64,000 nt of DNA from Streptomyces sp. DH41. GTDB lineage: Bacteria; Actinomycetota; Actinomycetes; Streptomycetales; Streptomycetaceae. Every line of letters starts with the position of its first letter. The stretch's first letter is position 1. The position numbers were made by a program, and so were the translations under genes. The stretch covers positions 331,772 through 395,771 of the forward strand of contig NZ_JARVKY010000005.1 of NCBI RefSeq assembly GCF_029813785.1, in the 5' to 3' direction. This document shows, in pieces, positions 43,913-51,849 of the stretch. The notes below the pieces were generated by a model. The model saw only the letters and a program-made list of their open reading frames with translations, was not told the origin of the DNA and ran no database searches.

Positions 43913-44551
43913 AGGACGCCCTATGACACCGGAATCGGTATAGCCGGACATACCGAGGGAGAGCAGATGACGCCGGTCGTCCGCGACGAAATCGGCGGCC
44001 TCGTAACCGGGCCGTACGTATTCGGGATGAGTGTGCAGAAGAATGGAGGTCTCGATTTCCCCCGCGTGCATGTCGGTGAGCAGCGAAGTGGTCACCCCGG
44101 CCCGCTCCCGCGCCGCCTCCCAGTCCTCCGCGGCCGGGAACAGCGCCATCCGCTCGCCGCGCGCGGTGGACTCCTGGACGACGTTGCCCAGTACGTAGTT
44201 TCCGCCGTGCCCGTTGACCACCACCAGGGCGTCGACGCCCGAGCGGCGCAGCGAGTCCGCTATGTCCCGTACCACCGCGTGGAGGGTCACGGAGGAGATG
44301 CTGACGGTCCCCGGCCAGTCCGCGTGCTCGTGCGAGCAGCCGATCGTCACCGGTGGGAGCAGGTGCACCGGGTACCTGGCGGCGATCTCCCGGGCGACGG
44401 CGCAGGCGACGAGCGTGTCCGTCGCCAGCGGCAGATACGGGCCGTGCTGCTCGAAACTCCCGACCGGCAGCACGGCGACCTGTCGCGCGACTCCCAGGCC
44501 GCGCACGCGCACGTCCTGAGTCGTGTCCGCCGGCACCAGTGAAACATCCAT
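43793..44551 (-). CDS. Creatininase-family amidohydrolase
   Basis: 252 residues from ATG 44551, chosen because the longer frame has no family sequence upstream. Metal ligands of the creatininase/ArfB/MftE family are present: GSFEQHGPYLPLATDT (Glu34, His36, Asp45), 'HEHADWPGT', NGHGGN (His115) and HAGEIETS (Glu near 165). The archaeal relative ArfB removes formate from FAPy, the product of GTP cyclohydrolase III. Here the gene is divergent from a GCH II homologue predicted to make FAPy, so a FAPy deformylase role is a strong hypothesis. Confidence 0.85.
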   Translation of the reverse strand: MDVSLVPADTTQDVRVRGLGVARQVAVLPVGSFEQHGPYLPLATDTLVACAVAREIAARYPVHLLPPVTIGCSHEHADWPGTVSISSVTLHAVVRDIADSLRRSGVDALVVVNGHGGNYVLGNVVQESTARGERMALFPAAEDWEAARERAGVTTSLLTDMHAGEIETSILLHTHPEYVRPGYEAADFVADDRRHLLSLGMSGYTDSGVIGRPSLGSAEKGRELLGSLADSFGACFSLLTSVPVGVPDGEHG

Positions 44552-44651
44552 ATCCGCACGGCCTTTCGTCTCCGCCCAGCGACCGCTGAGCAAGCTGCTG
44601 AGCGAGCTGCTGAACAACCTGATGGGCAATCTGTTGAGGAACGCGAGAATC

Positions 44652-45329
44652 ATGACAGAAAAAATTGGTGTACTCGGCAAGAAAGCGTCGAGGCGATCGC
44701 GGCGCACGGACGTGGAACGCGTCGTGGTCACGCCGCTGCCCACCGTGTACGGGGAATTCCGGGCGTTCGGCTATTTCGACCACGAGCGCGGTGACGAGCA
44801 AGTGGCGCTCGTCCACGGCGACCCGGGCGCCGACGGCGTGCTCACCCGGCTGCACTCGGAGTGCCTGACGGGCGACGCCTTCGGCTCGCGGCACTGCGAG
44901 TGCGGTGACCAGCTCGCCTCCGCGCTGCGTGCGGTGGCCGCCGCGGGCAGTGGTGTCGTCGTGTACCTGCGCGGCCACGAGGGGCGCGGCATCGGACTGC
45001 TCGCCAAGCTGCGCGCGATGGCGCTGCAGGCGGAGGGCCTGGACACGGTGGAGGCGAACCTCGCCCTCGGCCTGCCGGTCGACGCCCGGGACTACGGTGC
45101 CGCGGCCCGCGTCCTGGCGGATCTCGGGGTGCGGTCCGTGCGGCTGATGTCCAACAACCCGCGCAAACGGGAGGCGTTGGTGCGCCACGGCGTCCAGGTC
45201 GTCGAGCAGGTGCCGCTGCTGATACCGCCGTGCGAGAGCAACATCACCTATCTGCGGACCAAACGGGAGCGCCTGGACCACCACCTGCCCCACCTGGACG
45301 CCTTGGACGCCGTCGCGCACCTGTCCTGA
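44652..45329 (+). CDS. ribA: GTP cyclohydrolase II homologue, probable FAPy-forming type
   Basis: 225 residues from ATG 44652. Zinc ligands of GCH II are kept (Cys71, Cys82, Cys84 in ECLTGDAFGSRHCECG), as are the catalytic 'GHEGRGIGL' and 'SNNPRKREAL'. Residue 123 (AKLRAMALQAEG) is Met where ordinary RibA has Tyr (NKIRAYALQDQG in E. coli). In S. coelicolor, the SCO6655 paralogue with Met there stops after one hydrolysis and releases the formylated product FAPy (my recall of Bandarian-group work). This gene lies in the matching neighbourhood, beside a creatininase homologue. It is therefore probably not a riboflavin enzyme. Confidence 0.85.
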   Translation: MTEKIGVLGKKASRRSRRTDVERVVVTPLPTVYGEFRAFGYFDHERGDEQVALVHGDPGADGVLTRLHSECLTGDAFGSRHCECGDQLASALRAVAAAGSGVVVYLRGHEGRGIGLLAKLRAMALQAEGLDTVEANLALGLPVDARDYGAAARVLADLGVRSVRLMSNNPRKREALVRHGVQVVEQVPLLIPPCESNITYLRTKRERLDHHLPHLDALDAVAHLS

Positions 45330-45355
45330 ACCGCGCGCGGCGGTACCGGCCCCGG

Positions 45356-46594
45356 TCAGTCCAGGACGGCCTCGTGCACGAGCCGTTTGAGGTCCGGGTA
45401 GACCGTGTGCGAGGACTTCGGCCGTACCTGGGTCATGAACTGCACCGTCAGGTCACGGCCCGGGTCGACCCAGAAGGTCGTCGTCGCCACCCCGCTCCAG
45501 CCGTACGTGCCGAGCCCGGAGGGCGCCTGGGTACGGGCGGGGTCGGTCACCACGGAGACGCCGAGACCGAAGCCGACACCGTCGTTGCCGGGCTCGTCGT
45601 GCGCGGGTCGGCTGCCGTAGGCGCGCAGGTCGGCGCCGCCGGGCAGGTGGTTGCGGGTCATGAGGTCCACCGTCGAGGGTGCGAGCAGGCGTACGCCGTC
45701 CAGTTCGCCCCGGCGTCGCAGCAGTTCCGCGAAGCGGTGCACGTCGTATGCCGAGGAGACCAGACCGCCGCTGCCCGACAGGAACCGCGGCCGGCCGCCC
45801 CGCAGCGGCAGCCCGGGGGCCGGCTCGATGCCGCCGCCGTCCGTCTCGCCGTACAGCTCGGCCAGCCGGCCGGCCTGCTCGTCGGTGACGTGGAAACCGG
45901 TGTCCGCCATGCCGAGCGGCCCGAGGATCCGCTCGGCGCAGAACACGTCGAGCGGCTGCCCGGACACCACCTCCACCAGCCGCCCGAGCACGTTGCTGGC
46001 CACCGAGTAGTTCCACTGCGTGCCCGGGTCGAACTGCAACGGCAGGCTCGCGTACAGGTCGACCGTCTCGGCCAGCCCCGCACCCGCCCGCACCGAGGAC
46101 CGCAGACCGGCCGCGCGGTACAGCTCGTCGACGGGATGGGCCTGGTAGAAGCCGAAGGTCAGCCCGGCGGTGTGGGTCATCAGGTGCCGCAGGAGGACCG
46201 GCCCGGCGGCCGGCCGGGTGACGACCTCGTCCCCGGTCCCTTCCACGTACACCCGCGGCTCGGCGAACGCCGGCAGGTACCGGTCCACCGGGTCGTCGAG
46301 CGACAGCCGTCCCTCCTCCATGAGCACCAGCACGGCCACGGCCGTCACCGGCTTGGTCATGGAGTAGATCCGCCACAGCGTGTCGGCCGTGACGGGCAGC
46401 CCGGCCGCGACGTCCCGCCGGCCGTGCACGGTCAGATGGGCGACCCGCCCGCCACGGGCGACGGCCACCAGGAACCCGGGCAGCCGCCCCTCGTCGACCT
46501 GCCGGGCGAAGTGCAGGTCGAGCCGGTCCAGCGCCCGCGGATCCAGCCCGGCCGCACCCGCGTCGACCTCCTGCCGCAGCGGTGCCATCCCCAT
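45356..46594 (-). CDS. Class C beta-lactamase-like serine hydrolase
   Basis: 412 residues, convergent with the GCH II gene. Nucleophile SMTKP (SxxK), second motif Tyr-Ser-Val (WNYSVASNV) where Tyr-x-Asn is expected, and GWSG near the C-terminus as the third box. No signal peptide is visible, so it is probably cytoplasmic and an esterase or D-aminopeptidase. ATG 46594 follows GGAGG by 3 nt; ATG 46588 has better spacing and is equally likely. Substrate unknown. Confidence 0.8.
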   Translation of the reverse strand: MGMAPLRQEVDAGAAGLDPRALDRLDLHFARQVDEGRLPGFLVAVARGGRVAHLTVHGRRDVAAGLPVTADTLWRIYSMTKPVTAVAVLVLMEEGRLSLDDPVDRYLPAFAEPRVYVEGTGDEVVTRPAAGPVLLRHLMTHTAGLTFGFYQAHPVDELYRAAGLRSSVRAGAGLAETVDLYASLPLQFDPGTQWNYSVASNVLGRLVEVVSGQPLDVFCAERILGPLGMADTGFHVTDEQAGRLAELYGETDGGGIEPAPGLPLRGGRPRFLSGSGGLVSSAYDVHRFAELLRRRGELDGVRLLAPSTVDLMTRNHLPGGADLRAYGSRPAHDEPGNDGVGFGLGVSVVTDPARTQAPSGLGTYGWSGVATTTFWVDPGRDLTVQFMTQVRPKSSHTVYPDLKRLVHEAVLD

Positions 46595-46720
46595 CGCCCT
46601 CCTTGGTCGTTCGTCGAGGTGCGTCCGGCCTACCCCGCGCACGCGACTTCAGACCTGGTCACGTCTGGGGAGGAGGCGGGGAGCGGGAGGGGAGCGGGAG
46701 GGGAGCGGAGCGGGAGGGCG

Positions 46721-48085
46721 TCAGGCCGTCACCGTCTCCGTCTCGGACCGCGCCGTCTCCCGTCGGGCCCGTTCGCCGAGTTCCTCCGTCGGGACCTTGT
46801 GGGTCTCCCGGGCCGAGAGCGCGGCGATCACCGGCGGGACGCACAGCGCGGCCGTGAACAGGGCGACCGCGACCCAGTCGTCGCCGTCCGGACCGGCGAT
46901 CCGCGCGGCGAAGGTCACCGCGAACCCGGCCACCGCGAAGCCGATCTGCGTACCGATCGCCACGCCGGACAGCCGGACCCGGGTGGAGAACATCTCGCCG
47001 TAGAAGGCGGGCCACACGCCGTTCGCGGCGCTGTAGACGACACCGAAGGCGACGATGCCGGTCAGGAACGTCAGCGCGTACGAGCCGGTCGAGATCGCCC
47101 ACAGGTACAGGAACATCGTCACCGCGCTGCCCACCGCGCCGATCAGGAACACCGGGCGCCGGCCGATACGGTCGGACAGCATCGCCCACAGGGGGATCGC
47201 GGCGAGCGCGACGACGTTGGCGAGGGCGCCCACCCACAGCATGGCCGTACGGGACATGCCGACCGAGTCGCTGGTGGCGTACGCCAGCGCCCAGACCGTG
47301 AAGATGGTGCTGACCGAGGCGATCAGCGCGCCCGCGACGACCCGCAGTACGTCCGCCCAGTGGTCGCGCGCCAGCACGGCCAGCGGCATCTTCACGACGC
47401 CCTCCGTGGCGGTCTGCTGCGTGAAGGCCGGTGTCTCGTCCAGCTTGCGCCGGATGACGTAGCCGACGACGGCGACCACGACGCTCAGCCAGAACGGCAC
47501 GCGCCAGCCCCAGGTCAGCAGCTGGTCCTCGGGGAGCGCGGCGACGGGGAGGAAGACCAGGGTGGCGAGCAGTTGCCCGCCCTGGGTGCCGCTGAGGGTG
47601 AAGCTGGTGAAGAAGCCGCGTTTGTGCGGTGGCGCGTGTTCCAGGGTCATGGAGTTGGCGCTGGCCTGCTCGCCGGCCGCCGATATGCCCTGGAGGACGC
47701 GGCACAGCACCAGCAGGACCGGGGCGAGGGTGCCGACCTGGTCGCGCGTGGGCAGACAGCCGATGAGGAACGTCGACACACCCATCAGGATCAGCGTGAA
47801 GACCATGATCTTCTTGCGGCCCATGCGGTCGCCGACGTGACCGAGGAAGAGGGCGCCGACCGGGCGGGCGGCGTACGCGACGCCGAACGTGGCCAGCGAC
47901 AGCAGGGTCGCGGTGGCCGGGTCGGACTCGTCGAAGAACACCTCGGGGAAGATCAGCGCGGCGGCGCTGCCGTAGATGAAGAAGTCGTAGTACTCCAGCG
48001 CGCTGCCGATCCAGGCGGCGGTCGCGGCCTTCTTCGGCTGGCCGGGCGGGGCGGCGCCCGGGGACGCGGGGGCGGGGACGGACAC
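46721..48085 (-). CDS. MHS-family (MFS) shikimate/aromatic acid transporter
   Basis: 454 residues with 12 membrane spans. The metabolite:H+ symporter signature is seen: 'GSALEYYDFFIYGSAAALIF', 'RPVGALFLGHVGDRMGRKKIM', 'LRVLQGISAAGEQASA'-like residues and the conserved loop before helix 5. ShiA and related carriers import shikimate or other carboxylates. Its place beside shikimate dehydrogenase and dehydroshikimate dehydratase genes predicts uptake of quinate, shikimate or dehydroshikimate. A TetR-type operator lies 65-88 bp upstream of the start. Confidence 0.85.
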   Translation of the reverse strand: MSVPAPASPGAAPPGQPKKAATAAWIGSALEYYDFFIYGSAAALIFPEVFFDESDPATATLLSLATFGVAYAARPVGALFLGHVGDRMGRKKIMVFTLILMGVSTFLIGCLPTRDQVGTLAPVLLVLCRVLQGISAAGEQASANSMTLEHAPPHKRGFFTSFTLSGTQGGQLLATLVFLPVAALPEDQLLTWGWRVPFWLSVVVAVVGYVIRRKLDETPAFTQQTATEGVVKMPLAVLARDHWADVLRVVAGALIASVSTIFTVWALAYATSDSVGMSRTAMLWVGALANVVALAAIPLWAMLSDRIGRRPVFLIGAVGSAVTMFLYLWAISTGSYALTFLTGIVAFGVVYSAANGVWPAFYGEMFSTRVRLSGVAIGTQIGFAVAGFAVTFAARIAGPDGDDWVAVALFTAALCVPPVIAALSARETHKVPTEELGERARRETARSETETVTA

Positions 48086-48149
48086 GGCGTTGCTCCTTCG
48101 GGGGACTCCACGGTAGGCGGAGTGAGCGGCGGGGAGAGGTGCCGATCGG

Positions 48150-48173
48150 CTAATTAACCCACTGGGTAGTTAG
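48150..48173. promoter_or_regulatory. Predicted TetR operator upstream of the MHS transporter
   Basis: The centre ACCCA-C-TGGGT (48157-48167) is a perfect palindrome, extended by partly matching AT-rich arms. Aligned to the site at 49034-49054 it shares the pattern TAACnnACTGGnTnGT, as expected for two sites of one repressor. Confidence 0.5.
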
Positions 48174-48247
48174 TCGCGGTTGGGAAGGGATGTTGCGCGC
48201 ACGTCTCCTGTGTGTCAAGAGGTCCCGCCGCTCCGGAGCCGGACCGC

Positions 48248-48913
48248 TCAGCCCCCCGCGCGCTCCGCCGTCAGGTAGGCGATCACCATGTCACCGAGCA
48301 TGGTCCGGTAGTGCTCGCGCTGTTCGGGCGCGACCAGGTCGCGCCCGAACAGGGCGCCGAAGGTGTGCCGGTTGGCGACCCGGAAGAAGCAGAAGGAGCT
48401 GATCATCGCGTGCAGGTCGACGGCGTCGACGTCGGCCGTGAACAGGCCGGACCGCTGCCCGTCCTCCAGGATCCGGCGGATCACGTCGAGCGCCGGGGAA
48501 CCGATGCTGGCCAGCATCTCCGACGACGCGATGTGCTCGGCGTCGTGGATGTTCTCGATGCTCACCAGGCGGATGAAGTCGGGGTGCCGCTCGTGGTGGT
48601 CGAAGGTCACCTCGGCGAGGCGCCGGATGGCCGCCACCGGGTCCAGATGCTCGACGTCGAGCTGCTGCTCGGCCTCCCGGATCACGCCGTACGCCCGCTC
48701 CAGCACGGCCGTGAACAGCTGCTCCTTGCCGCCGAAGTAGTAGTAGATCATGCGCTTCGTGGTGCGGGTGCGGGCTGCGATCTCGTCGACGCGGGCCCCG
48801 TCGTAGCCGGCCCGGGCGAACTCCCGCGTCGCCACGTCGAGGATCTCGGCCCGGGTGCGGGCGGCGTCGCGGGTGCGCGTGGCGGATCGTGCCGGTTCGT
48901 CGACGCTGGTCAT
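48248..48913 (-). CDS. TetR-family repressor of the shikimate module
   Basis: 221 residues. HTH at about residues 18-65 ('RAEILDVATREFARAGYDGA', 'RTTKRMIYYYFGGKEQLFTA'), then a ligand domain with 'HHERHPDFIRLVSIEN' of the TetR_C_6/HutR-type. It lies between the leftward transporter and the rightward dehydrogenase operon and is divergent from the latter. The expected inducer is quinate, shikimate or a downstream aromatic (protocatechuate). Confidence 0.85.
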   Translation of the reverse strand: MTSVDEPARSATRTRDAARTRAEILDVATREFARAGYDGARVDEIAARTRTTKRMIYYYFGGKEQLFTAVLERAYGVIREAEQQLDVEHLDPVAAIRRLAEVTFDHHERHPDFIRLVSIENIHDAEHIASSEMLASIGSPALDVIRRILEDGQRSGLFTADVDAVDLHAMISSFCFFRVANRHTFGALFGRDLVAPEQREHYRTMLGDMVIAYLTAERAGG

Positions 48914-49033
48914 CGGGTTCCTTCGACTGCGGGGCGGGCGCGGGGCGGGCGTGGGGCGAGGGCGCCGGCTGAGGGCGTGCCGGTGATTCTAGAAGCCTCC
49001 GCCTTCCCACCCGCCCCGACCTCCTGCTATGAC

Positions 49034-49054
49034 TAACGTACTGGTTCGTACATT
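49034..49054. promoter_or_regulatory. Predicted TetR operator before the shikimate dehydrogenase gene
   Basis: Inverted arms AACGTAC (49035-49041) and GTACATT (49048-49054, one mismatch) with a 6-nt spacer lie 42-62 bp before the GTG start. A TATGAC box at 49027-49032 may be the -10, placing the operator over the transcription start. The core TAACnnACTGGnTnGT recurs upstream of the transporter. Confidence 0.55.
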
Positions 49055-49095
49055 GGTCGCTCGGGCAACAGCCCGAGCCGCTCAGGAGGTCCCCG

Positions 49096-49974
49096 GTGGC
49101 CAAGGACTCGTATCTCGTCGGGCTGATCGGCTCCGGCATCGGCCCGTCGCTCAGCCCGGCACTGCACGAACGGGAGGCCGCCCGACAGGGTCTGCGCTAC
49201 CTGTACCGGCTGATCGACATCGACGCCCTCGGTGTCCCTCCCGAGGCGGTGGGCGACCTGCTGCGCGCGGCCCGGGACCTGGGCTTCGACGGGCTGAACA
49301 TCACCCACCCGTGCAAGCAGCTCGTCATCGAGCACCTGGACGCCCTCGCCCCGCAGGCCGAGGCGCTCGGCGCGGTCAACACCGTCGTCTTCGACGAGGA
49401 CGGCCGGGCCACCGGCCACAACACCGATGTCACCGGCTTCGCCGCCTCCTTCGCCCGAGGGCTGCCCGACGCGCCGCTGGACCGGATCGTGCAGCTCGGC
49501 GCCGGTGGCGCGGGCGCGGCCGTCGCCCACGCCACACTCACCCTGGGCGCCGGACGGATCACCCTCGTCGACGCCCTGCCCGAGCGGGCCGCCGCACTCG
49601 CCGCCCAGCTGAACCGGCACTTCGGCGACGGCCGCGCCGCACACGCCACGCCGGACCGGCTGCCCGCGCTGCTGACCACGGCCGACGGCATCGTGCACGC
49701 CACCCCCACCGGCATGGCCGCACACCCCGGGCTGCCCCTGCCCGCCGCCCGGCTCCACCCCGGGCTGTGGATCGCCGAGGTCGTCTACCGCCCGCTGGAG
49801 ACCGAGCTGCTGCGCACCGCCCGCGCGCTGGGCTGCGCCACGCTCGACGGCGGCGGCATGGCCGTCTTCCAGGCCGTGGACGCGTTCCGGCTGTTCACCG
49901 GGCGGGAACCCGACGCCGTGCGGATGCTCGCCGACATCACCGACCTGGCGGGCGCCCTCGGGGCCCCGCAGTAG
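49096..49974 (+). CDS. Quinate/shikimate dehydrogenase (AroE family, catabolic type)
   Basis: 292 residues, GTG start with AGGAGG 8 nt upstream. Substrate pocket: GPSLSPALH, catalytic Lys74 in NITHPCKQ, Asp111 in GHNTDVTGF. The nucleotide fold reads 'LGAGGAGAAVA' followed by an acidic residue in TLVDALPERA, which favours NAD+ over NADP+ as in quinate/shikimate dehydrogenases such as corynebacterial QsuD. Fifteen nt before the dehydratase gene. It oxidises shikimate or quinate to the dehydro form for catabolism. Confidence 0.85.
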   Translation: MAKDSYLVGLIGSGIGPSLSPALHEREAARQGLRYLYRLIDIDALGVPPEAVGDLLRAARDLGFDGLNITHPCKQLVIEHLDALAPQAEALGAVNTVVFDEDGRATGHNTDVTGFAASFARGLPDAPLDRIVQLGAGGAGAAVAHATLTLGAGRITLVDALPERAAALAAQLNRHFGDGRAAHATPDRLPALLTTADGIVHATPTGMAAHPGLPLPAARLHPGLWIAEVVYRPLETELLRTARALGCATLDGGGMAVFQAVDAFRLFTGREPDAVRMLADITDLAGALGAPQ

Positions 49975-49989
49975 GAAAGAGGTAGCCAC

Positions 49990-51849
49990 GTGCGGACGTC
50001 CATCGCCACCGTCTCCCTCAGCGGATCCCTCACCGAGAAGCTCACGGCCGCCTCCCTGGCCGGCTTCGACGGCGTGGAGATCTTCGAGAACGACCTGCTG
50101 GCCAGCCCCCTGGCCCCCGAGGAGATCCGCGCCCGCTGCGCCGACCTCGGACTCACCATCGACCTCTACCAGCCCATGCGGGACATGGAGGCGCTGCCCG
50201 AGGACGAGTACGCCCGCGCGCTGCGCCGCGCCCGGCACAAGTTCGAGCTGATGCGCAGGCTCGGCGCGGACACCGTCCTGGTGTGCTCCAGTGTCTCCCC
50301 GCACGCCGTGGACGACGACGCGCTGGCCGCCGAGCAGCTGAGCCGGCTCGCCGGCCTGGCCGAGGACCACGGAGTCCGCGTCGCCTACGAGGCGCTCGCC
50401 TGGGGCCGGCACATCAGCACGTACGACCACGCCTGGCGCGTCGTCGAGAGCGCCGGCCACCCCGCGCTCGGCACCTGCCTGGACAGCTTCCACATCCTCT
50501 CGCGCGGCGGCGAACCCGGGGACCTCGAAGGGATCGCGGCCATCCCCGGTGACAAGATCTTCTTCCTCCAGCTCGCCGACGCCCCGCTGCTCGCGATGGA
50601 CGTCCTCCAGTGGAGCCGCCACTACCGCTGCTTCCCCGGCCAGGGCGGCTTCGACGTCGCCGGGCTGCTGCGGCGCGTACTTCGTGCCGGGTACGACGGT
50701 CCACTGTCCCTGGAGGTCTTCAACGACGTCTTCCGGCAGTCCGAGGCCGGCCCCACGGCCGTGGACGCCCAGCGCTCCCTGCTGCTGCTTCAGGAGACGG
50801 TCGGGCTCGCCGCGCCGCCCGCACCCGCCCCGCCCACCGGGGTCGCCTTCGCCGAGCTGGTCACGCCGGACGCCGCACCCGTCTGTGCCGTGCTCGGCGC
50901 GCTGGGCTTCGCCCGGACCGCACGCCACCGCGGCAAACCCGTCGACCTGTGGCAGCGCGGCGACGCCCGCCTCCTGGTCAACACCGGACCGGCCGAACGC
51001 CGCGACGGCACCCGGCTGGCCGCCGTCGGCCTGGAGTCGCCCGACCCCGCCGGGGCGGCCCGCCGCGCCGAGGCCCTGCTGGCTCCGGTGCTGCCCCGCC
51101 GCCGCGCGCCCGGGGACGCGGCACTGGAGGCGGTCGCCGCGCCCGACGGCACGGAGCTGTTCTTCTGCGCCACCGGGCGCCCCGGACCGCCCGACTGGCG
51201 GGCGGACTTCGAGGACCTCGCGCACCCCTCGGACCCCCCGGATCCCGCGCACCCCTCGGACCCCTCGCACCCCTCGCACCTCTCGTACGAGGGAGAGCCC
51301 TGGCGCGTCGACCACCTGTCCCTCACCCAGCCCTGGCACCAGTTCGACGAGGCGGCGCTCTTCCACCGCAGCGTCCTCGGGCTGCGCCCGCAGGAGAGCG
51401 TGGACGTCGCCGACCCCTACGGCCTGCTGCGCAGCCGCGCCGTCACCACCGACGACGGCGGGGTCCGTATCGTCCTGACCGTCGGCGCGGCACCCACCGA
51501 CGACACCGCGCACGCCCAGCACATCGCCCTGGCCACCGACGACGTGGTCGCAGCCGCCCGCCGTTTCCGGACGGCGGGCGGGAGCCTGCTGCCGATCCCC
51601 GCCAACTACTACGACGACCTCGCGGCCCGCTTCGAGTTCGCCGACGGCGAGCTGGAGACGTACCGGGAGCTGGGCATCCTCTACGACCGCGACGCGCACG
51701 GCACCTTCCGGCACTGCTACACGCACACCGTCGGCCGGGTCTTCTTCGAACTCGTCCAGCGCGACGGCGGCTACCGCGGCTACGGCGCGGCCAACGCGCC
51801 CGTCCGGCTGGCCGCGCAGCACGCGGTGCGGGGATTCACTGGCGGCTGA
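49990..51849 (+). CDS. qsuB: 3-dehydroshikimate dehydratase with HPPD-like C-terminal half (QsuB type)
   Basis: 619 residues. The N-terminal half (1-270) is a sugar-isomerase-like TIM barrel (TSIATVSLSGSLTEKL, 'VAYEALAWGRHISTYDHAWR', 'LGTCLDSFHIL', 'LSLEVFNDVFRQ') with metal-binding acidic residues; it converts 3-dehydroshikimate to protocatechuate. The C-terminal half is two VOC/4-hydroxyphenylpyruvate-dioxygenase-like modules ('VDHLSLTQPWHQFDEAALFH', 'TVGRVFFELVQRDGGY'). A linker of HPSDP repeats (about residues 414-435) separates the two VOC modules. This is the known QsuB two-domain layout. The stop overlaps the convergent membrane-protein gene by 14 nt. Confidence 0.9.
   Translation: MRTSIATVSLSGSLTEKLTAASLAGFDGVEIFENDLLASPLAPEEIRARCADLGLTIDLYQPMRDMEALPEDEYARALRRARHKFELMRRLGADTVLVCSSVSPHAVDDDALAAEQLSRLAGLAEDHGVRVAYEALAWGRHISTYDHAWRVVESAGHPALGTCLDSFHILSRGGEPGDLEGIAAIPGDKIFFLQLADAPLLAMDVLQWSRHYRCFPGQGGFDVAGLLRRVLRAGYDGPLSLEVFNDVFRQSEAGPTAVDAQRSLLLLQETVGLAAPPAPAPPTGVAFAELVTPDAAPVCAVLGALGFARTARHRGKPVDLWQRGDARLLVNTGPAERRDGTRLAAVGLESPDPAGAARRAEALLAPVLPRRRAPGDAALEAVAAPDGTELFFCATGRPGPPDWRADFEDLAHPSDPPDPAHPSDPSHPSHLSYEGEPWRVDHLSLTQPWHQFDEAALFHRSVLGLRPQESVDVADPYGLLRSRAVTTDDGGVRIVLTVGAAPTDDTAHAQHIALATDDVVAAARRFRTAGGSLLPIPANYYDDLAARFEFADGELETYRELGILYDRDAHGTFRHCYTHTVGRVFFELVQRDGGYRGYGAANAPVRLAAQHAVRGFTGG

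Noticed and set aside
46680..46720. GGGAGCGGGAGG-type repeats after the MHS transporter gene
   Set aside because: Short purine-rich slippage repeats without symmetry; no terminator stem forms and no function can be supported.
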